A stretch of 61,157 nt of DNA from Lysobacter sp. (GTDB taxonomy: Bacteria; Pseudomonadota; Gammaproteobacteria; Xanthomonadales; Xanthomonadaceae): contig JAHCAU010000021.1 in NCBI GenBank assembly GCA_019634715.1, positions 1 to 61,157 of the forward strand. The letters are read 5' to 3'. The position numbers were made by a program, and so were the translations under genes. The notes under the pieces were generated by a model, which was not told the DNA's origin, searched no databases, and saw only the letters and a program-made list of their open reading frames with translations. Of the stretch, positions 41,599-50,066 are shown in pieces; position 1 is the stretch's first letter; each line of letters begins with the position of its first letter.

Positions 41599-42453
41599 AT
41601 GTCCATGATCGAAACCATCACCGAACTCCAGCGGCTGCGCGCCTGCATCCTCGGCTGGCGCCGCGAAGGGCTGCGCATCGGCTTCGTGCCGACCATGGGC
41701 AACCTGCACGCGGGGCACTATTCGCTGGTCGCGCTGGCGCGCAAGCATGCCGACCGGGTGATTTCGAGCGTGTTCGTCAATCCGACCCAGTTCGGCCCGA
41801 ACGAGGATTTCACCCGCTACCCGCGCACGCCCGAAGCAGACACCAGCGGCCTGGAAGCCGCCGGCTGCGACGCGCTGTGGCTGCCGACGGTGGAAGGCAT
41901 GTATCCCTTCGGCGTCGATCTCGCGGTGCGCATGCGCGTGCCGGGCGTGGCCGACGTGCTCGAAGGCGCGCATCGCCCCGGCCATTTCGACGGCGTCTGC
42001 ACCGTCGTCGCGCGCCTGCTCAACCAGGTGCAGCCGGACGTGGCCGCGTTCGGCAAGAAGGATTTCCAGCAGGTCGCGGTGATCCAGCAGATGGTCACCG
42101 ACCTGGCGTATCCGCTGGCCCTCCTGCGCGGCGAGATCGTCCGCGAACCCGATGGCCTGGCGATGAGTTCGCGCAACCAGTACCTCACCCCGGAAGACCG
42201 CGTGGTCGCCGCCGAGATCCATCGCACCCTGCAGGCCATGCGCACGCGCCTGCAGGCCGGGGTGGCGCGCACCGATGTCGAGGCCGAAGGCGCGCAGCGC
42301 CTGGCGCAGGCCGGTTTCGCGGTCGATTACGCTGCGGTGCGGCTGCCGGATCTGTCCGAGCCTGACGACGCGCCGGGTCCGCGCGTGGTCCTCATCGCGG
42401 CACGGTTGGGGCGCACGCGTCTGATCGACAACCTCGAATTCACGCTCGGCTGA
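41599..42453 (+). CDS. panC: Pantothenate synthetase
   Basis: A 284-residue enzyme joining pantoate and beta-alanine with ATP. Motifs: VPTMGNLHAGHYSLV (HxGH nucleotide site), FVNPTQFGPNEDFTRYPR, GHFDGVCTVVARLLNQVQP, FGKKDFQQ and SSRNQYLTPEDR (KMSKS equivalent). ATG at 41599 or 41605 (both in frame). panD, which supplies beta-alanine and often follows panC in this group, is not found before pgi. Confidence 0.96.
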   Translation: MSMIETITELQRLRACILGWRREGLRIGFVPTMGNLHAGHYSLVALARKHADRVISSVFVNPTQFGPNEDFTRYPRTPEADTSGLEAAGCDALWLPTVEGMYPFGVDLAVRMRVPGVADVLEGAHRPGHFDGVCTVVARLLNQVQPDVAAFGKKDFQQVAVIQQMVTDLAYPLALLRGEIVREPDGLAMSSRNQYLTPEDRVVAAEIHRTLQAMRTRLQAGVARTDVEAEGAQRLAQAGFAVDYAAVRLPDLSEPDDAPGPRVVLIAARLGRTRLIDNLEFTLG

Positions 42454-42633
42454 TCCAGACGCTGCTGTCCCGCTGCTGTCCGCGCATGTCTTCTCGCGAC
42501 AGTCGATCGGCTCCGCTGCAGACGCGTTTCGCACAACTGAGACATGCCTGGGTCTAGTGGCGGGACATCGCATCCGTTGCGCATTCGATCTGGCATGATG
42601 GGGCGAATCCCCCTGTGCCGTTGCCGATCCCCC

Positions 42634-44157
42634 ATGACGTCATCGAGCTACGAAACCCTCCGCGCGCATGCGCGGCGCCTGCAGCACCGCCCATTGTCCG
42701 CGTTGATCGCGGACGACCCCCATCGTCCCCGCGACTTCGCGCTGCGCAGCGGCGCGCTCTACGCCAGCTTCGCGCGGCAGCGCTACGACCGCGATGCGCT
42801 CGATACGCTGTTCGCGATCGCCGAATCCGCCGGCCTGACCGGTGCGCTGGCCCGACTCTTCGACGGGCACGAGGTGAACGTCACCGAAGGCAGAGCAGCG
42901 CTGCACACCGCATTGCGCAGCGACCTGTCGGTGGCTGCCGCCGCACGCGACGCCAGCGCGCAGGCGCGCGCGGTGCGCGCGCGCATGGCGACGCTGGTCG
43001 CGCACCTGCACGATTCGGACGTGACCGATGTCGTCAGCGTCGGCATCGGCGGGTCCGACCTCGGGCCACGCCTGGTCGCCGATGCGCTGTCCGACGATGC
43101 CGGCGGCCTGCGCGTGCATTTCGTCTCCAACGTCGACGGCAACGCGATCCGGCGCACGCTGTCGAAGCTGGATCCATCGCGCACCGCCGCCGTGCTGATC
43201 TCCAAGACCTTCGGCACGCAGGAAACCCTGCTCAACGGCCGCATCGTGTGCGACTGGCTCGGCGCGCACGCCGCCCGCGACGGTGGCCGCATGTACGCGG
43301 TCAGTGCGAATGTCGAGCGTGCCGCAGCGTTCGGCATCGACGAGGACCGCATCCTGCCGATGTGGGACTGGGTCGGCGGCCGCTATTCGCTGTGGTCGGC
43401 GGTCGGTTTCCCGATCGCGCTGGCGATCGGCATGGACGGCTTCGAGCGCCTGCTCGCCGGTGCCGCCGACATGGACGCGCACACGCTGGCGACGCCGCTG
43501 CGCGACAACCTCGCGGTGTGGCACGCGCTCACCGCGATCTGGAACCGCAACGCGCTGGAGGCCGGTTCGCACGCGGTGCTGCCCTACGACGAGCGCCTTC
43601 GCCTGCTGCCGAACTACCTGCAGCAGCTGGTCATGGAAAGCCTTGGCAAGTCCGTGCGCCTCGACGGCGGCCCGTTGTCGCTCGACACCGTGCCGGTGTG
43701 GTGGGGCGGGGCGGGCACCGACACCCAGCACAGCTTCTTCCAGGCCTTGCACCAGGGCACCCAGGTGGTGCCGGCCGATTTCATCGGCGTGATCCGCACC
43801 GATCATGCGCACGAGGAGAATCACGCCGCACTGCTGGCGAATCTCCTGGCGCAGACCGAAGCCTTCGCCAATGGCCAGGCCAGCGACGACCCGCATCGCC
43901 TCTATGCAGGCAACCGCCCGAGCACGCTGCTGCTGCTCGATGCGCTCACCCCCGAGTCGCTGGGCGCGCTGATCGCCCTGTACGAACACAGCGTGTACCT
44001 GCAGTCGGTGCTGTGGGGCATCAACGCCTTCGACCAGTTCGGGGTGGAGCTCGGCAAACAGGTCGCGAGCCGATTGCTGCCGGCGCTGCGCGGCGATGCC
44101 GACGCAGATGACCCGGTTACCCGCGTGCTGCTCGACGAGATCCGCCGTCGTTCATAG
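42634..44157 (+). CDS. pgi: Glucose-6-phosphate isomerase
   Basis: A 507-residue isomerase of glycolysis and gluconeogenesis. Motifs: VSVGIGGSDLGPRLV, ISKTFGTQETLLNG, WDWVGGRYSLWSAVGFPI, LVMESLGKSV, GTDTQHSFFQALHQGT (catalytic His) and the signature INAFDQFGVELGKQVA. ATG at 42634 was chosen by length; upstream in-frame ATGs give a nonhomologous extension. The 180-base gap before it shows no gene. Terminator at 44158-44175. Confidence 0.96.
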   Translation: MTSSSYETLRAHARRLQHRPLSALIADDPHRPRDFALRSGALYASFARQRYDRDALDTLFAIAESAGLTGALARLFDGHEVNVTEGRAALHTALRSDLSVAAAARDASAQARAVRARMATLVAHLHDSDVTDVVSVGIGGSDLGPRLVADALSDDAGGLRVHFVSNVDGNAIRRTLSKLDPSRTAAVLISKTFGTQETLLNGRIVCDWLGAHAARDGGRMYAVSANVERAAAFGIDEDRILPMWDWVGGRYSLWSAVGFPIALAIGMDGFERLLAGAADMDAHTLATPLRDNLAVWHALTAIWNRNALEAGSHAVLPYDERLRLLPNYLQQLVMESLGKSVRLDGGPLSLDTVPVWWGGAGTDTQHSFFQALHQGTQVVPADFIGVIRTDHAHEENHAALLANLLAQTEAFANGQASDDPHRLYAGNRPSTLLLLDALTPESLGALIALYEHSVYLQSVLWGINAFDQFGVELGKQVASRLLPALRGDADADDPVTRVLLDEIRRRS

Positions 44158-44175
44158 GGTGCGGTTCACCGCACC
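44158..44175 (+). terminator. Terminator of pgi
   Basis: GGTGCGG and CCGCACC with loop TTCA, then GGCTTTTCTT, starting directly after the stop codon. Confidence 0.7.
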
Positions 44176-44290
44176 GGCTTTTCTTCAGCCGAGTCGATTC
44201 AAGCGAGCACTGGCTCGCGTGGACGAGTCGCATCCATTGCCGCGAAACCTGCAACGGGAAACAGGGTAGCGGCAGCGCGGGCAGACAGAC

Positions 44291-44340
44291 GCAAATCCCC
44301 CAGCCGCGCCTCGCGCGTCGGCCTTTGGCAAAAGAGGCGC
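44291..44340. repeat. Dispersed palindromic repeat, 'gcaaatccccc' type, copy 2
   Basis: Matches 10855-10887 at 30 of 33 positions (44291-44323, beginning GCAAATCCCCCAGCCGCGC) and ends in an imperfect hairpin (GCCTTTGGCAAAAGAGGCGC). Lies just past the stop of the convergent gene at 44353. Confidence 0.65.
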
Positions 44341-44352
44341 ATGCAGGGGCGG

Positions 44353-45018
44353 CTAAGCCTTCGCCGGCGGCGTTGGCTTGTACGCGAGCCACGCCGCCGC
44401 CGCGATCACCACGGCGGCGAGCAGCAAGCCGAACACCGTGCGCTGCGATTCGGTGAGATGCGGGAACGTCGCGTCGAACGCGGTCGCGCGCTGCAGCATG
44501 GTCCATGCGGTGAAGGCCAGCGGTGGGATGGCCGCGCGCGCCCAGTCCGCCGCGCCCATCTGCGCACGCCAACTGGTTCTGGCGGTCTTCGCCGCAGTCC
44601 ATGCCGCGTAGAGCCTGGGGACCAGGTACAGCGCCATGCTGATCAGCGCCAATGCCCAGAAAGCGATCTCCAGGGTGCCGGCGTCGGAGATGATCGTGAT
44701 GGTGCCCGATGCCGCGCCGTCGGGTTCGGGTGCGCCGGTGATGGCGGCCCTCGTCGCGGTATCGATCATTCTCGCCGGAACGGTCTGCGTTGTGGCGCCG
44801 AGGATCAGCGCATGCAGCGTCAGCACTTCCGTGGGGACCAGGGCGGCCGTCGCCTCGACGTAGCCGCTGACGCTGCCTGTTCTGGCCAGGGTTGAATCTT
44901 CGTTGCCGTCGTCCGCGGCCTTGGCGAAGCTGCGGATGGTCGGCTCGGTGGTTGCGGGCGCGGCCGCTGCGGCGGTCTTCCTCTGCTGTGCGATCTGCGC
45001 GTACAGGAACGAGCTCAT
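44353..45018 (-). CDS. Membrane protein of unknown function
   Basis: A 221-residue protein, not recognised as any family. Residues 1-45 are polar and Ala/Thr-rich; three hydrophobic segments follow (TALVPTEVLTLHALILGA about 58-75, AFWALALISMALYLVPRL about 118-135, and VFGLLLAAVVIAAAAWLAY near the end). AAGGA lies 7 bases before the ATG at 45018. It lies between the convergent pgi gene and queG on its own strand. Confidence 0.7.
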   Translation of the reverse strand: MSSFLYAQIAQQRKTAAAAAPATTEPTIRSFAKAADDGNEDSTLARTGSVSGYVEATAALVPTEVLTLHALILGATTQTVPARMIDTATRAAITGAPEPDGAASGTITIISDAGTLEIAFWALALISMALYLVPRLYAAWTAAKTARTSWRAQMGAADWARAAIPPLAFTAWTMLQRATAFDATFPHLTESQRTVFGLLLAAVVIAAAAWLAYKPTPPAKA

Positions 45019-45192
45019 GGCGAATCCTTGCGTGTTCGTGAGACGGGCGATCGCACAGGAATGCCCGATGTCCGGTCGGATGCGCGATGCGTCCGGCGGT
45101 CGCGTCGCCCGTGGGAGGTCCTGCGTCGCGATCGTTCCCTGCGGACGAGTAGAAACCAATCCCCGGGCGCGTTCAAGCGATCGGGCGCTCGA

Positions 45193-46293
45193 TCAGGGAT
45201 TCGATGTCGATTCGATGCCGATCCCGTGCCGGCGCAGGGCCCATTCGACGTGTTCGCGCACCATCGCATCGGCGATCCCGCGTCGCGAATGCAGCGCCGC
45301 GACCACCTCCGGCGTGGTCGGTGCGTTGCCCAGGGCGATGGCGAGGTTGCGCAGCCAGCGTGCGTGGCCGCTGCGCCGGATCGGCGAGCCTTCGGTGCGC
45401 TGCAGGAACTCGTCCTCGCTCCAGGCGAACAGGTCGGCCAGCGTCGCCGTGTCGAGGTGGTTGCGTGCGCGGAAATCCGGTTCGTCGGTGGTCTTCGCGA
45501 ACTTGTTCCACGGGCAGACGAGCTGGCAATCGTCGCAGCCGAAGATGCGGTTGCCGATCAGCGGACGCAGGTCCTCGTCGATCGCGCCCTCGTGCTCGAT
45601 GGTGAGGTAGGCGATGCAGCGCCGCGCGTCCAGCCGGTAGGGTGCGACGATGGCCTGCGTCGGACAGATGTCGATGCAGCGCGTGCAGGTGCCGCAGTGG
45701 GCTGTCGCGGGCGGATCCGTCGGCAGCGGCAGGTCGACGTAGATCTCGCCGAGGAAGAACCACGAGCCGCCGTCGCTGTCGATCAGGCAGGTGTGCTTGC
45801 CGATCCAGCCCAGCCCGGCGTTCCTCGCCAGTGCCCGCTCCAGCACCGGCGCGGAATCGACGAACACGCGGAAGCCGAAGGGGCCGATCTCCGCGGCGAC
45901 GCGATCGGCGAGCTTCTGCAGCCGGTTGCGCATCAGCTTGTGGTAGTCGCGGCCCAGCGCGTAGCGCGCGACGTAGGCGCGCTCGCCGTCCTCGAGGGTA
46001 GCCCATGCTTCGTCAGGGTCGCGGCCGTAGTCCAGGCCCACCGAGATCACCCGCAGCGTGCCGGGGACGAGCTCCGCCGGGCGGCTGCGCTTGTCGCCGT
46101 GCTCGGCCATCCAGCGCATCGACCCGTGCAGGCCCTTGTCCAGCCAGTCGCGCAGGTGGCGCTCGTCCTCCTCCAGCGCGATGTCCGAAATGCCGCAGCG
46201 CTGGAATCCGGCCTCGGCCGCGAGCGCGCGGATGCGCGACGCCAGCGCGGCGAAGTCGGGTGTCTCGTGCGGCGGTCGCGCGTCGGTGTCCAC
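45193..46293 (-). CDS. queG: Epoxyqueuosine reductase
   Basis: A 366-residue cobalamin-dependent iron-sulfur enzyme making queuosine from epoxyqueuosine in tRNA wobble position 34. Two 4Fe-4S sites: HCGTCTRCIDICPTQAI and GCDDCQLVCPWNKFA; also SVGLDYGRD, YARGRDYHK-like (YALGRDYHKLMRNRL) and GLGWIGKHTCLI. The GTG at 46293 was chosen because a -10 element (TATACT) ends 6 bases before it, fitting a leaderless start; ATGs at 46317 and 46323 would overlap the nnr start. Divergent from nnr. Confidence 0.93.
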   Translation of the reverse strand: MDTDARPPHETPDFAALASRIRALAAEAGFQRCGISDIALEEDERHLRDWLDKGLHGSMRWMAEHGDKRSRPAELVPGTLRVISVGLDYGRDPDEAWATLEDGERAYVARYALGRDYHKLMRNRLQKLADRVAAEIGPFGFRVFVDSAPVLERALARNAGLGWIGKHTCLIDSDGGSWFFLGEIYVDLPLPTDPPATAHCGTCTRCIDICPTQAIVAPYRLDARRCIAYLTIEHEGAIDEDLRPLIGNRIFGCDDCQLVCPWNKFAKTTDEPDFRARNHLDTATLADLFAWSEDEFLQRTEGSPIRRSGHARWLRNLAIALGNAPTTPEVVAALHSRRGIADAMVREHVEWALRRHGIGIESTSNP

Positions 46294-46299
46294 GCAGCA

Positions 46300-46309
46300 A
46301 GTATAGAAT
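46300..46309. promoter_or_regulatory. Overlapping divergent -10 elements of queG and nnr
   Basis: Reverse strand TATACT (46305-46300) lies 6 bases before the queG GTG, and forward TATAGA (46302-46307) lies 8 bases before the nnr ATG. Neither start has a Shine-Dalgarno sequence, so both mRNAs may be leaderless. Confidence 0.45.
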
Positions 46310-46315
46310 CCGGAC

Positions 46316-47836
46316 ATGCGCACCGCTTCCCTCCAGCACCTGCAGACGGTCTACCTCGGCGATGCCGTCCGCGCCGCCGAGCGCATCGCGATGTCGCACT
46401 TCGGCCTCGACGAGGACGACCTCATGGCCCGCGCCGGCCTGGCGGCGTGGCGCCTGCTGCTCCAACGCTGGCCGCAGGCGCAGAAGATCGGCGTGGCTTG
46501 CGGGCCCGGCAACAACGGCGGCGACGGCTACGTGCTGGCCGCGCTGGCCCTGGGCTCGGGGCGGCAGGTGTCGGTGCTGCGGCTGGGCGAGGGCGGCAAC
46601 GCCGGTGTCGCCCAGCGTGCGGAGTCGGTCTACCGGCAGACGGGCGGGCAGGTGGATCGCTTCAATGCCGATGTCGCGCTGCCGCAGGTCGATCTGTGGG
46701 TCGATGCGCTGTTCGGCATCGGCCTGCATCGCGCGCTCGGCGGCGCGGCGGCCGATCTGGTCCAGGCGCTGAATCGCGACGCGCGCGAACGCGGCGTGCC
46801 GCTGCTCGCGCTCGACGTGCCGTCGGGCGTGGATGCCGATACCGGCGACGATCATGGCCTGAGCCTCCGCGCCGATGTCACGCTGAGCTTCATCGCCGGC
46901 AAACCCGGACTGTACACCGGGCGGGGGCGCGTGGCCGCGGGCGAGGTCGTGGTCGATGCGCTGGGTCTCGCCGATCACGTCTTCGAGGATCTCGAACCCG
47001 CTGCGCGCATCGCATGCACCGATGCGCTGCCGCGATGCTTCGCGCCGCGCGAACGCGATGCGCACAAGGGGCATTTCGGCCATGTGCTCTGCATCGGTGG
47101 CGACCACGGCTACGGCGGCGCGCTCGCGCTCTGCGCCGAAGCCGCGCATCGCGTCGGCGCAGGCCTGGTCAGCGCCGCGACGCGCGCCGAGCACGTGCCG
47201 GTGCTGCTGGCGCGCCGTCCCGAAACGATGGTGCGCAGCGTGGACGACGGCGATGCACTGCAAGCACTGCTCGACAGGGCGACGGTCGTCGCGATCGGCC
47301 CGGGTCTCGGCGACAGCGACTGGAGCGCATCGCTGCTGTGCACGGCCATGCATGCGGGCAAACCCGTCGTGCTGGATGCCGATGCGCTCAACGCCATCGC
47401 GCGCCGCGACGCGGAATCGCTGCGCGACGCCGTGCTGACGCCGCATCCGGGCGAAGCCGCGCGCCTGCTCGGCACGACCACCGATGCCATCGCCAGCGAT
47501 CGACTGCGCCATGCACGTCAGCTCGCCACGCGTTTCGATTGCGTGGTGGTGTTGAAGGGCGCCGGCACGGTCGTCGCGGCGCCCGGGCAGGTGCCGATCC
47601 TCATCGATGCAGGCAATCCCGGCATGGCCACCGGCGGCATGGGCGACGTGCTGACCGGCGTCATCGCGGGACTGATCGCGCAGGGCGCGACGCCCTTCCA
47701 CGCGGCGGCCTGCGGCGCATTGCTGCATGCGCTCGCGGCCGACTGCGCTGCGCACGAAGGCGGCGAACGCGGACTGCTGCCGTCGGATCTGTTCGCCCGC
47801 TTGCGTTCGCTGGCGAACCCGGGCATGCGCGCATGA
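46316..47836 (+). CDS. nnr: Bifunctional NAD(P)H-hydrate epimerase/dehydratase
   Basis: A 506-residue repair enzyme. The N-terminal YjeF domain (about 1-220, with CGPGNNGGDGYVLA and LDVPSGVDADTG) is the epimerase; the C-terminal kinase-like domain (about 230-500, with IGPGLGDSDW, VLDADALNAIA, LTPHPGEAARLL and NPGMATGGMGDVLTGV) is the ADP-dependent dehydratase. Together they restore damaged NADH and NADPH hydrates. Its stop overlaps the tsaE start. Confidence 0.95.
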   Translation: MRTASLQHLQTVYLGDAVRAAERIAMSHFGLDEDDLMARAGLAAWRLLLQRWPQAQKIGVACGPGNNGGDGYVLAALALGSGRQVSVLRLGEGGNAGVAQRAESVYRQTGGQVDRFNADVALPQVDLWVDALFGIGLHRALGGAAADLVQALNRDARERGVPLLALDVPSGVDADTGDDHGLSLRADVTLSFIAGKPGLYTGRGRVAAGEVVVDALGLADHVFEDLEPAARIACTDALPRCFAPRERDAHKGHFGHVLCIGGDHGYGGALALCAEAAHRVGAGLVSAATRAEHVPVLLARRPETMVRSVDDGDALQALLDRATVVAIGPGLGDSDWSASLLCTAMHAGKPVVLDADALNAIARRDAESLRDAVLTPHPGEAARLLGTTTDAIASDRLRHARQLATRFDCVVVLKGAGTVVAAPGQVPILIDAGNPGMATGGMGDVLTGVIAGLIAQGATPFHAAACGALLHALAADCAAHEGGERGLLPSDLFARLRSLANPGMRA

Positions 47837-48303
47837 GTGCGTTTTCGACGCATCTCGCCGATGCCGATGCCACCGCGCGCTTCGCCGAAGCGCTGGCTGC
47901 GAGCGCGCCGCTGCCGGCGGTGGTGCATCTGCATGGCGATCTCGGCGCCGGCAAGTCCACGCTCGCCCGTGCATGGTTGCGCGCGCTGGGCGTGCAGGGA
48001 GCGATCCGCAGCCCGACCTACACCCTGGTCGAGCGCTATCCGCTGCCCTCTGGCGAGGCCCTGCACCTGGACCTGTACCGCATCGGCGACGGCGCCGAGC
48101 TGGAATTCCTGGGGCTGGACGATGTAGACGCGGCACTGTGGCTGGTCGAATGGCCGGAACGGGCAGGGGATGCGCTGCCACCTGCCGATCTTCGGGTCGC
48201 CTTGTCGATCGAGGGCGAGGGCCGGCGCTCTGAACTGCGTGCCGGAACGCCTGCGGGGCAGGCATGGCTCGGTCGCTTGCAGGCGCTTGCGGGGCATAGC
48301 TGA
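47833..48303 (+). CDS. tsaE: tRNA threonylcarbamoyladenosine synthesis ATPase
   Basis: A 156-residue ATPase needed with TsaB and TsaD for the t6A37 modification of tRNAs reading ANN codons. Walker A LHGDLGAGKSTLARAWLRAL, switch SPTYTLVERYP, LDLYRIGDGAELEFLGLDD and LVEWPERAGD. ATG at 47833 overlaps the nnr stop (ATGA). The frame is open far upstream, but only this part matches the family. Confidence 0.95.
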   Translation: MSAFSTHLADADATARFAEALAASAPLPAVVHLHGDLGAGKSTLARAWLRALGVQGAIRSPTYTLVERYPLPSGEALHLDLYRIGDGAELEFLGLDDVDAALWLVEWPERAGDALPPADLRVALSIEGEGRRSELRAGTPAGQAWLGRLQALAGHS

Positions 48304-48391
48304 TCTCCGGGCGCAGGAAGTTCAGGCAGGTCCCGGATTATTAAGGGAAAAGTGCTTGAAAATTTCCATGGCCGGTGGTTCACTGGCCGGC

Positions 48392-49933
48392 ATGCGCATG
48401 AAGGCGACCACCGTCCAGCAGATCATCCTGGGACTCGCGCTCCTGCTGGCGCTGTGCTGGAACCTTGCGCAGGCGAACGAAATCAAGGGTTTGCATCTCA
48501 GCGAGGGTCCCACCGGTACCCGTGCCGAGCTGCAGCTGCAGTCACAGGCTGCCTTCCGCACGATGCGCCTCTCGGCGCCCGAGCGCTTCGTGGTCGACCT
48601 GCCCGACACCGCTGCGCGCAATCTCCGCCTCCCCGCGCCGGCGGGCATCGTCAAGTCGATCCGCACCGGCCAGCCCGCGCCCGGCGTGACCCGGGTCGTC
48701 TTCGATCTCGCCGCGCCGGTCGCGCCGCTCAAGCCGCGTCTCGAAACCGCCGCCGACGGTGCGCGCCTGGTGCTGGAATGGCCCGGCGACGGCCCCGCGA
48801 AGCCGGCGGTCGCCGTCGCGTCGACCACCGCCGTGCCTGCTGCTTCGACGGCGGTGCCCCCTGCGTCGGTGCCGCCGTCTGCCGCGAATCCATCGGCAGC
48901 GAACGCACCCGCTGAGCTCACTCCCTCTCAAATCACGCCTGCCGCGATCCTGGCCGGTGCGGCGGTTCCGCCGGAGTCCGCTGCGCCCGCGAATCCCGTC
49001 AGTCAGGTCGCCGCATCCCCCACCGCGCCGCAGGCGATGCCCGACGACACGGTGGCAACCGCGACGGAGCCGCTCGCGCCCGGCAAGAGCCTGCGCGATC
49101 TGCGTGCCGGGACGCGGCCGCTGATCGTCGCGATCGATGCCGGTCACGGCGGGCAGGATCCCGGCGCGATCGGCCCGACCGGCAAACGAGAGAAGGACAT
49201 CACCCTCGCCATCGCCCGCGAGCTGGCCCGGCAGGTCAACGCCACGCCGGGCCTCAAGGCCTTCCTGACGCGCGATTCCGACATGTTCCTGCCGCTGCAT
49301 CGTCGCGGTCAGCTGGCGCGCCAGGCCAAGGCCGACATCTTCATCTCGATCCATGCGGATGCGGCCGAGAACCGCTCGGCGAAGGGTTCGTCGGTCTACG
49401 TGCTGTCGACGCGCGGCGCTTCGTCGCAGCGTGCGCGCTGGCTGGCGGACAAGGAAAATGCGTCCGACCTGATCGGCGGCGTCAAGCCCAGGAGCGACAA
49501 CACCCTGACCTCGGTGCTGCTCGACCTGACCCAGAGCGGGCAGATGAAGGCGTCCGAAGACGCGGCCGCGCAGGTGCTGTCGGGATTGAAGGCGGTCGGC
49601 TACAACCACAAGCCGAACATCGAGCGCGCCAATTTCGCGGTGCTGCGCACCTCGGACATGCCGGCGATGCTGGTCGAGACCGCCTTCATCTCGAACGCGG
49701 ACGAAGAGCGCCGGCTTGTCGACCCGGCGTTCCAGCGCAGCCTCGCGCGTGCAGTGCTGCAGGGCGTCGACAGCTATTTCACGCGGCAGCCGCCGCCGGG
49801 CACGCTGTACGCCGCCCGGGCGAAGGCGCTGGAAAGCGGTAGTGCCGGCGGGACCGTGGTCGCCAGCACCTCGGGTCTCCCGGCGGCGGCGAGCACCGCA
49901 GCGAAGCCGTCGACCGCGGGCGGCAGCCCCTGA
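48392..49933 (+). CDS. amiC: N-acetylmuramoyl-L-alanine amidase, AmiC type
   Basis: A 513-residue periplasmic amidase that splits peptidoglycan at the division septum. Signal peptide (VQQIILGLALLLALCWNLAQA), an AMIN domain for septal targeting (about 28-130), a Pro/Ala/Ser-rich linker (about 130-225), and the Amidase_3 catalytic domain: IVAIDAGHGGQDPGAIG, TLAIARELA, FLTRDSD, FISIHADAAENR and LVETAFISNADEE (zinc ligands His, Glu, His). Starts at 48368 and 48398 are in the same frame; 48392 gives the shortest reasonable signal n-region. Upstream TTGAAA (48356) may be part of its promoter. Confidence 0.92.
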   Translation: MRMKATTVQQIILGLALLLALCWNLAQANEIKGLHLSEGPTGTRAELQLQSQAAFRTMRLSAPERFVVDLPDTAARNLRLPAPAGIVKSIRTGQPAPGVTRVVFDLAAPVAPLKPRLETAADGARLVLEWPGDGPAKPAVAVASTTAVPAASTAVPPASVPPSAANPSAANAPAELTPSQITPAAILAGAAVPPESAAPANPVSQVAASPTAPQAMPDDTVATATEPLAPGKSLRDLRAGTRPLIVAIDAGHGGQDPGAIGPTGKREKDITLAIARELARQVNATPGLKAFLTRDSDMFLPLHRRGQLARQAKADIFISIHADAAENRSAKGSSVYVLSTRGASSQRARWLADKENASDLIGGVKPRSDNTLTSVLLDLTQSGQMKASEDAAAQVLSGLKAVGYNHKPNIERANFAVLRTSDMPAMLVETAFISNADEERRLVDPAFQRSLARAVLQGVDSYFTRQPPPGTLYAARAKALESGSAGGTVVASTSGLPAAASTAAKPSTAGGSP

Positions 49934-50011
49934 TTCCCCGGCGCGGTCGCCGACTGCGCCGATCGCGCCGATCCCACGCGTCTGTCACGGCAGCCAGGTC
50001 GACCGCCGGGC

Positions 50012-50017
50012 TATCAT
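50012..50017 (+). promoter_or_regulatory. Likely -10 element of mutL
   Basis: TATCAT in GGGCTATCATCG, 13 bases before a short leader ATG at 50031 and about 45 before mutL. The -35 box is not clear. Confidence 0.4.
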
Positions 50018-50030
50018 CGTCGTTCTTTCC

Positions 50031-50066
50031 ATGCAGGCCGCGCAGGCGGCGACCGCGACGACGTGA
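50031..50066 (+). CDS. Possible 11-residue leader peptide before mutL
   Basis: ATG at 50031 opens MQAAQAATATT and stops with TGA at 50064-50066, which overlaps the GTG start of mutL (50063-50065). It starts just after a likely -10 element. It could pass ribosomes to mutL by coupling, or be chance; it has no homology. Confidence 0.3.
   Translation: MQAAQAATATT

Noticed and set aside
45028..47832. Upstream extension of the tsaE frame on the + strand
   Set aside because: The extension overlaps queG (opposite strand) and nnr (other frame); only 47833-48303 matches TsaE.
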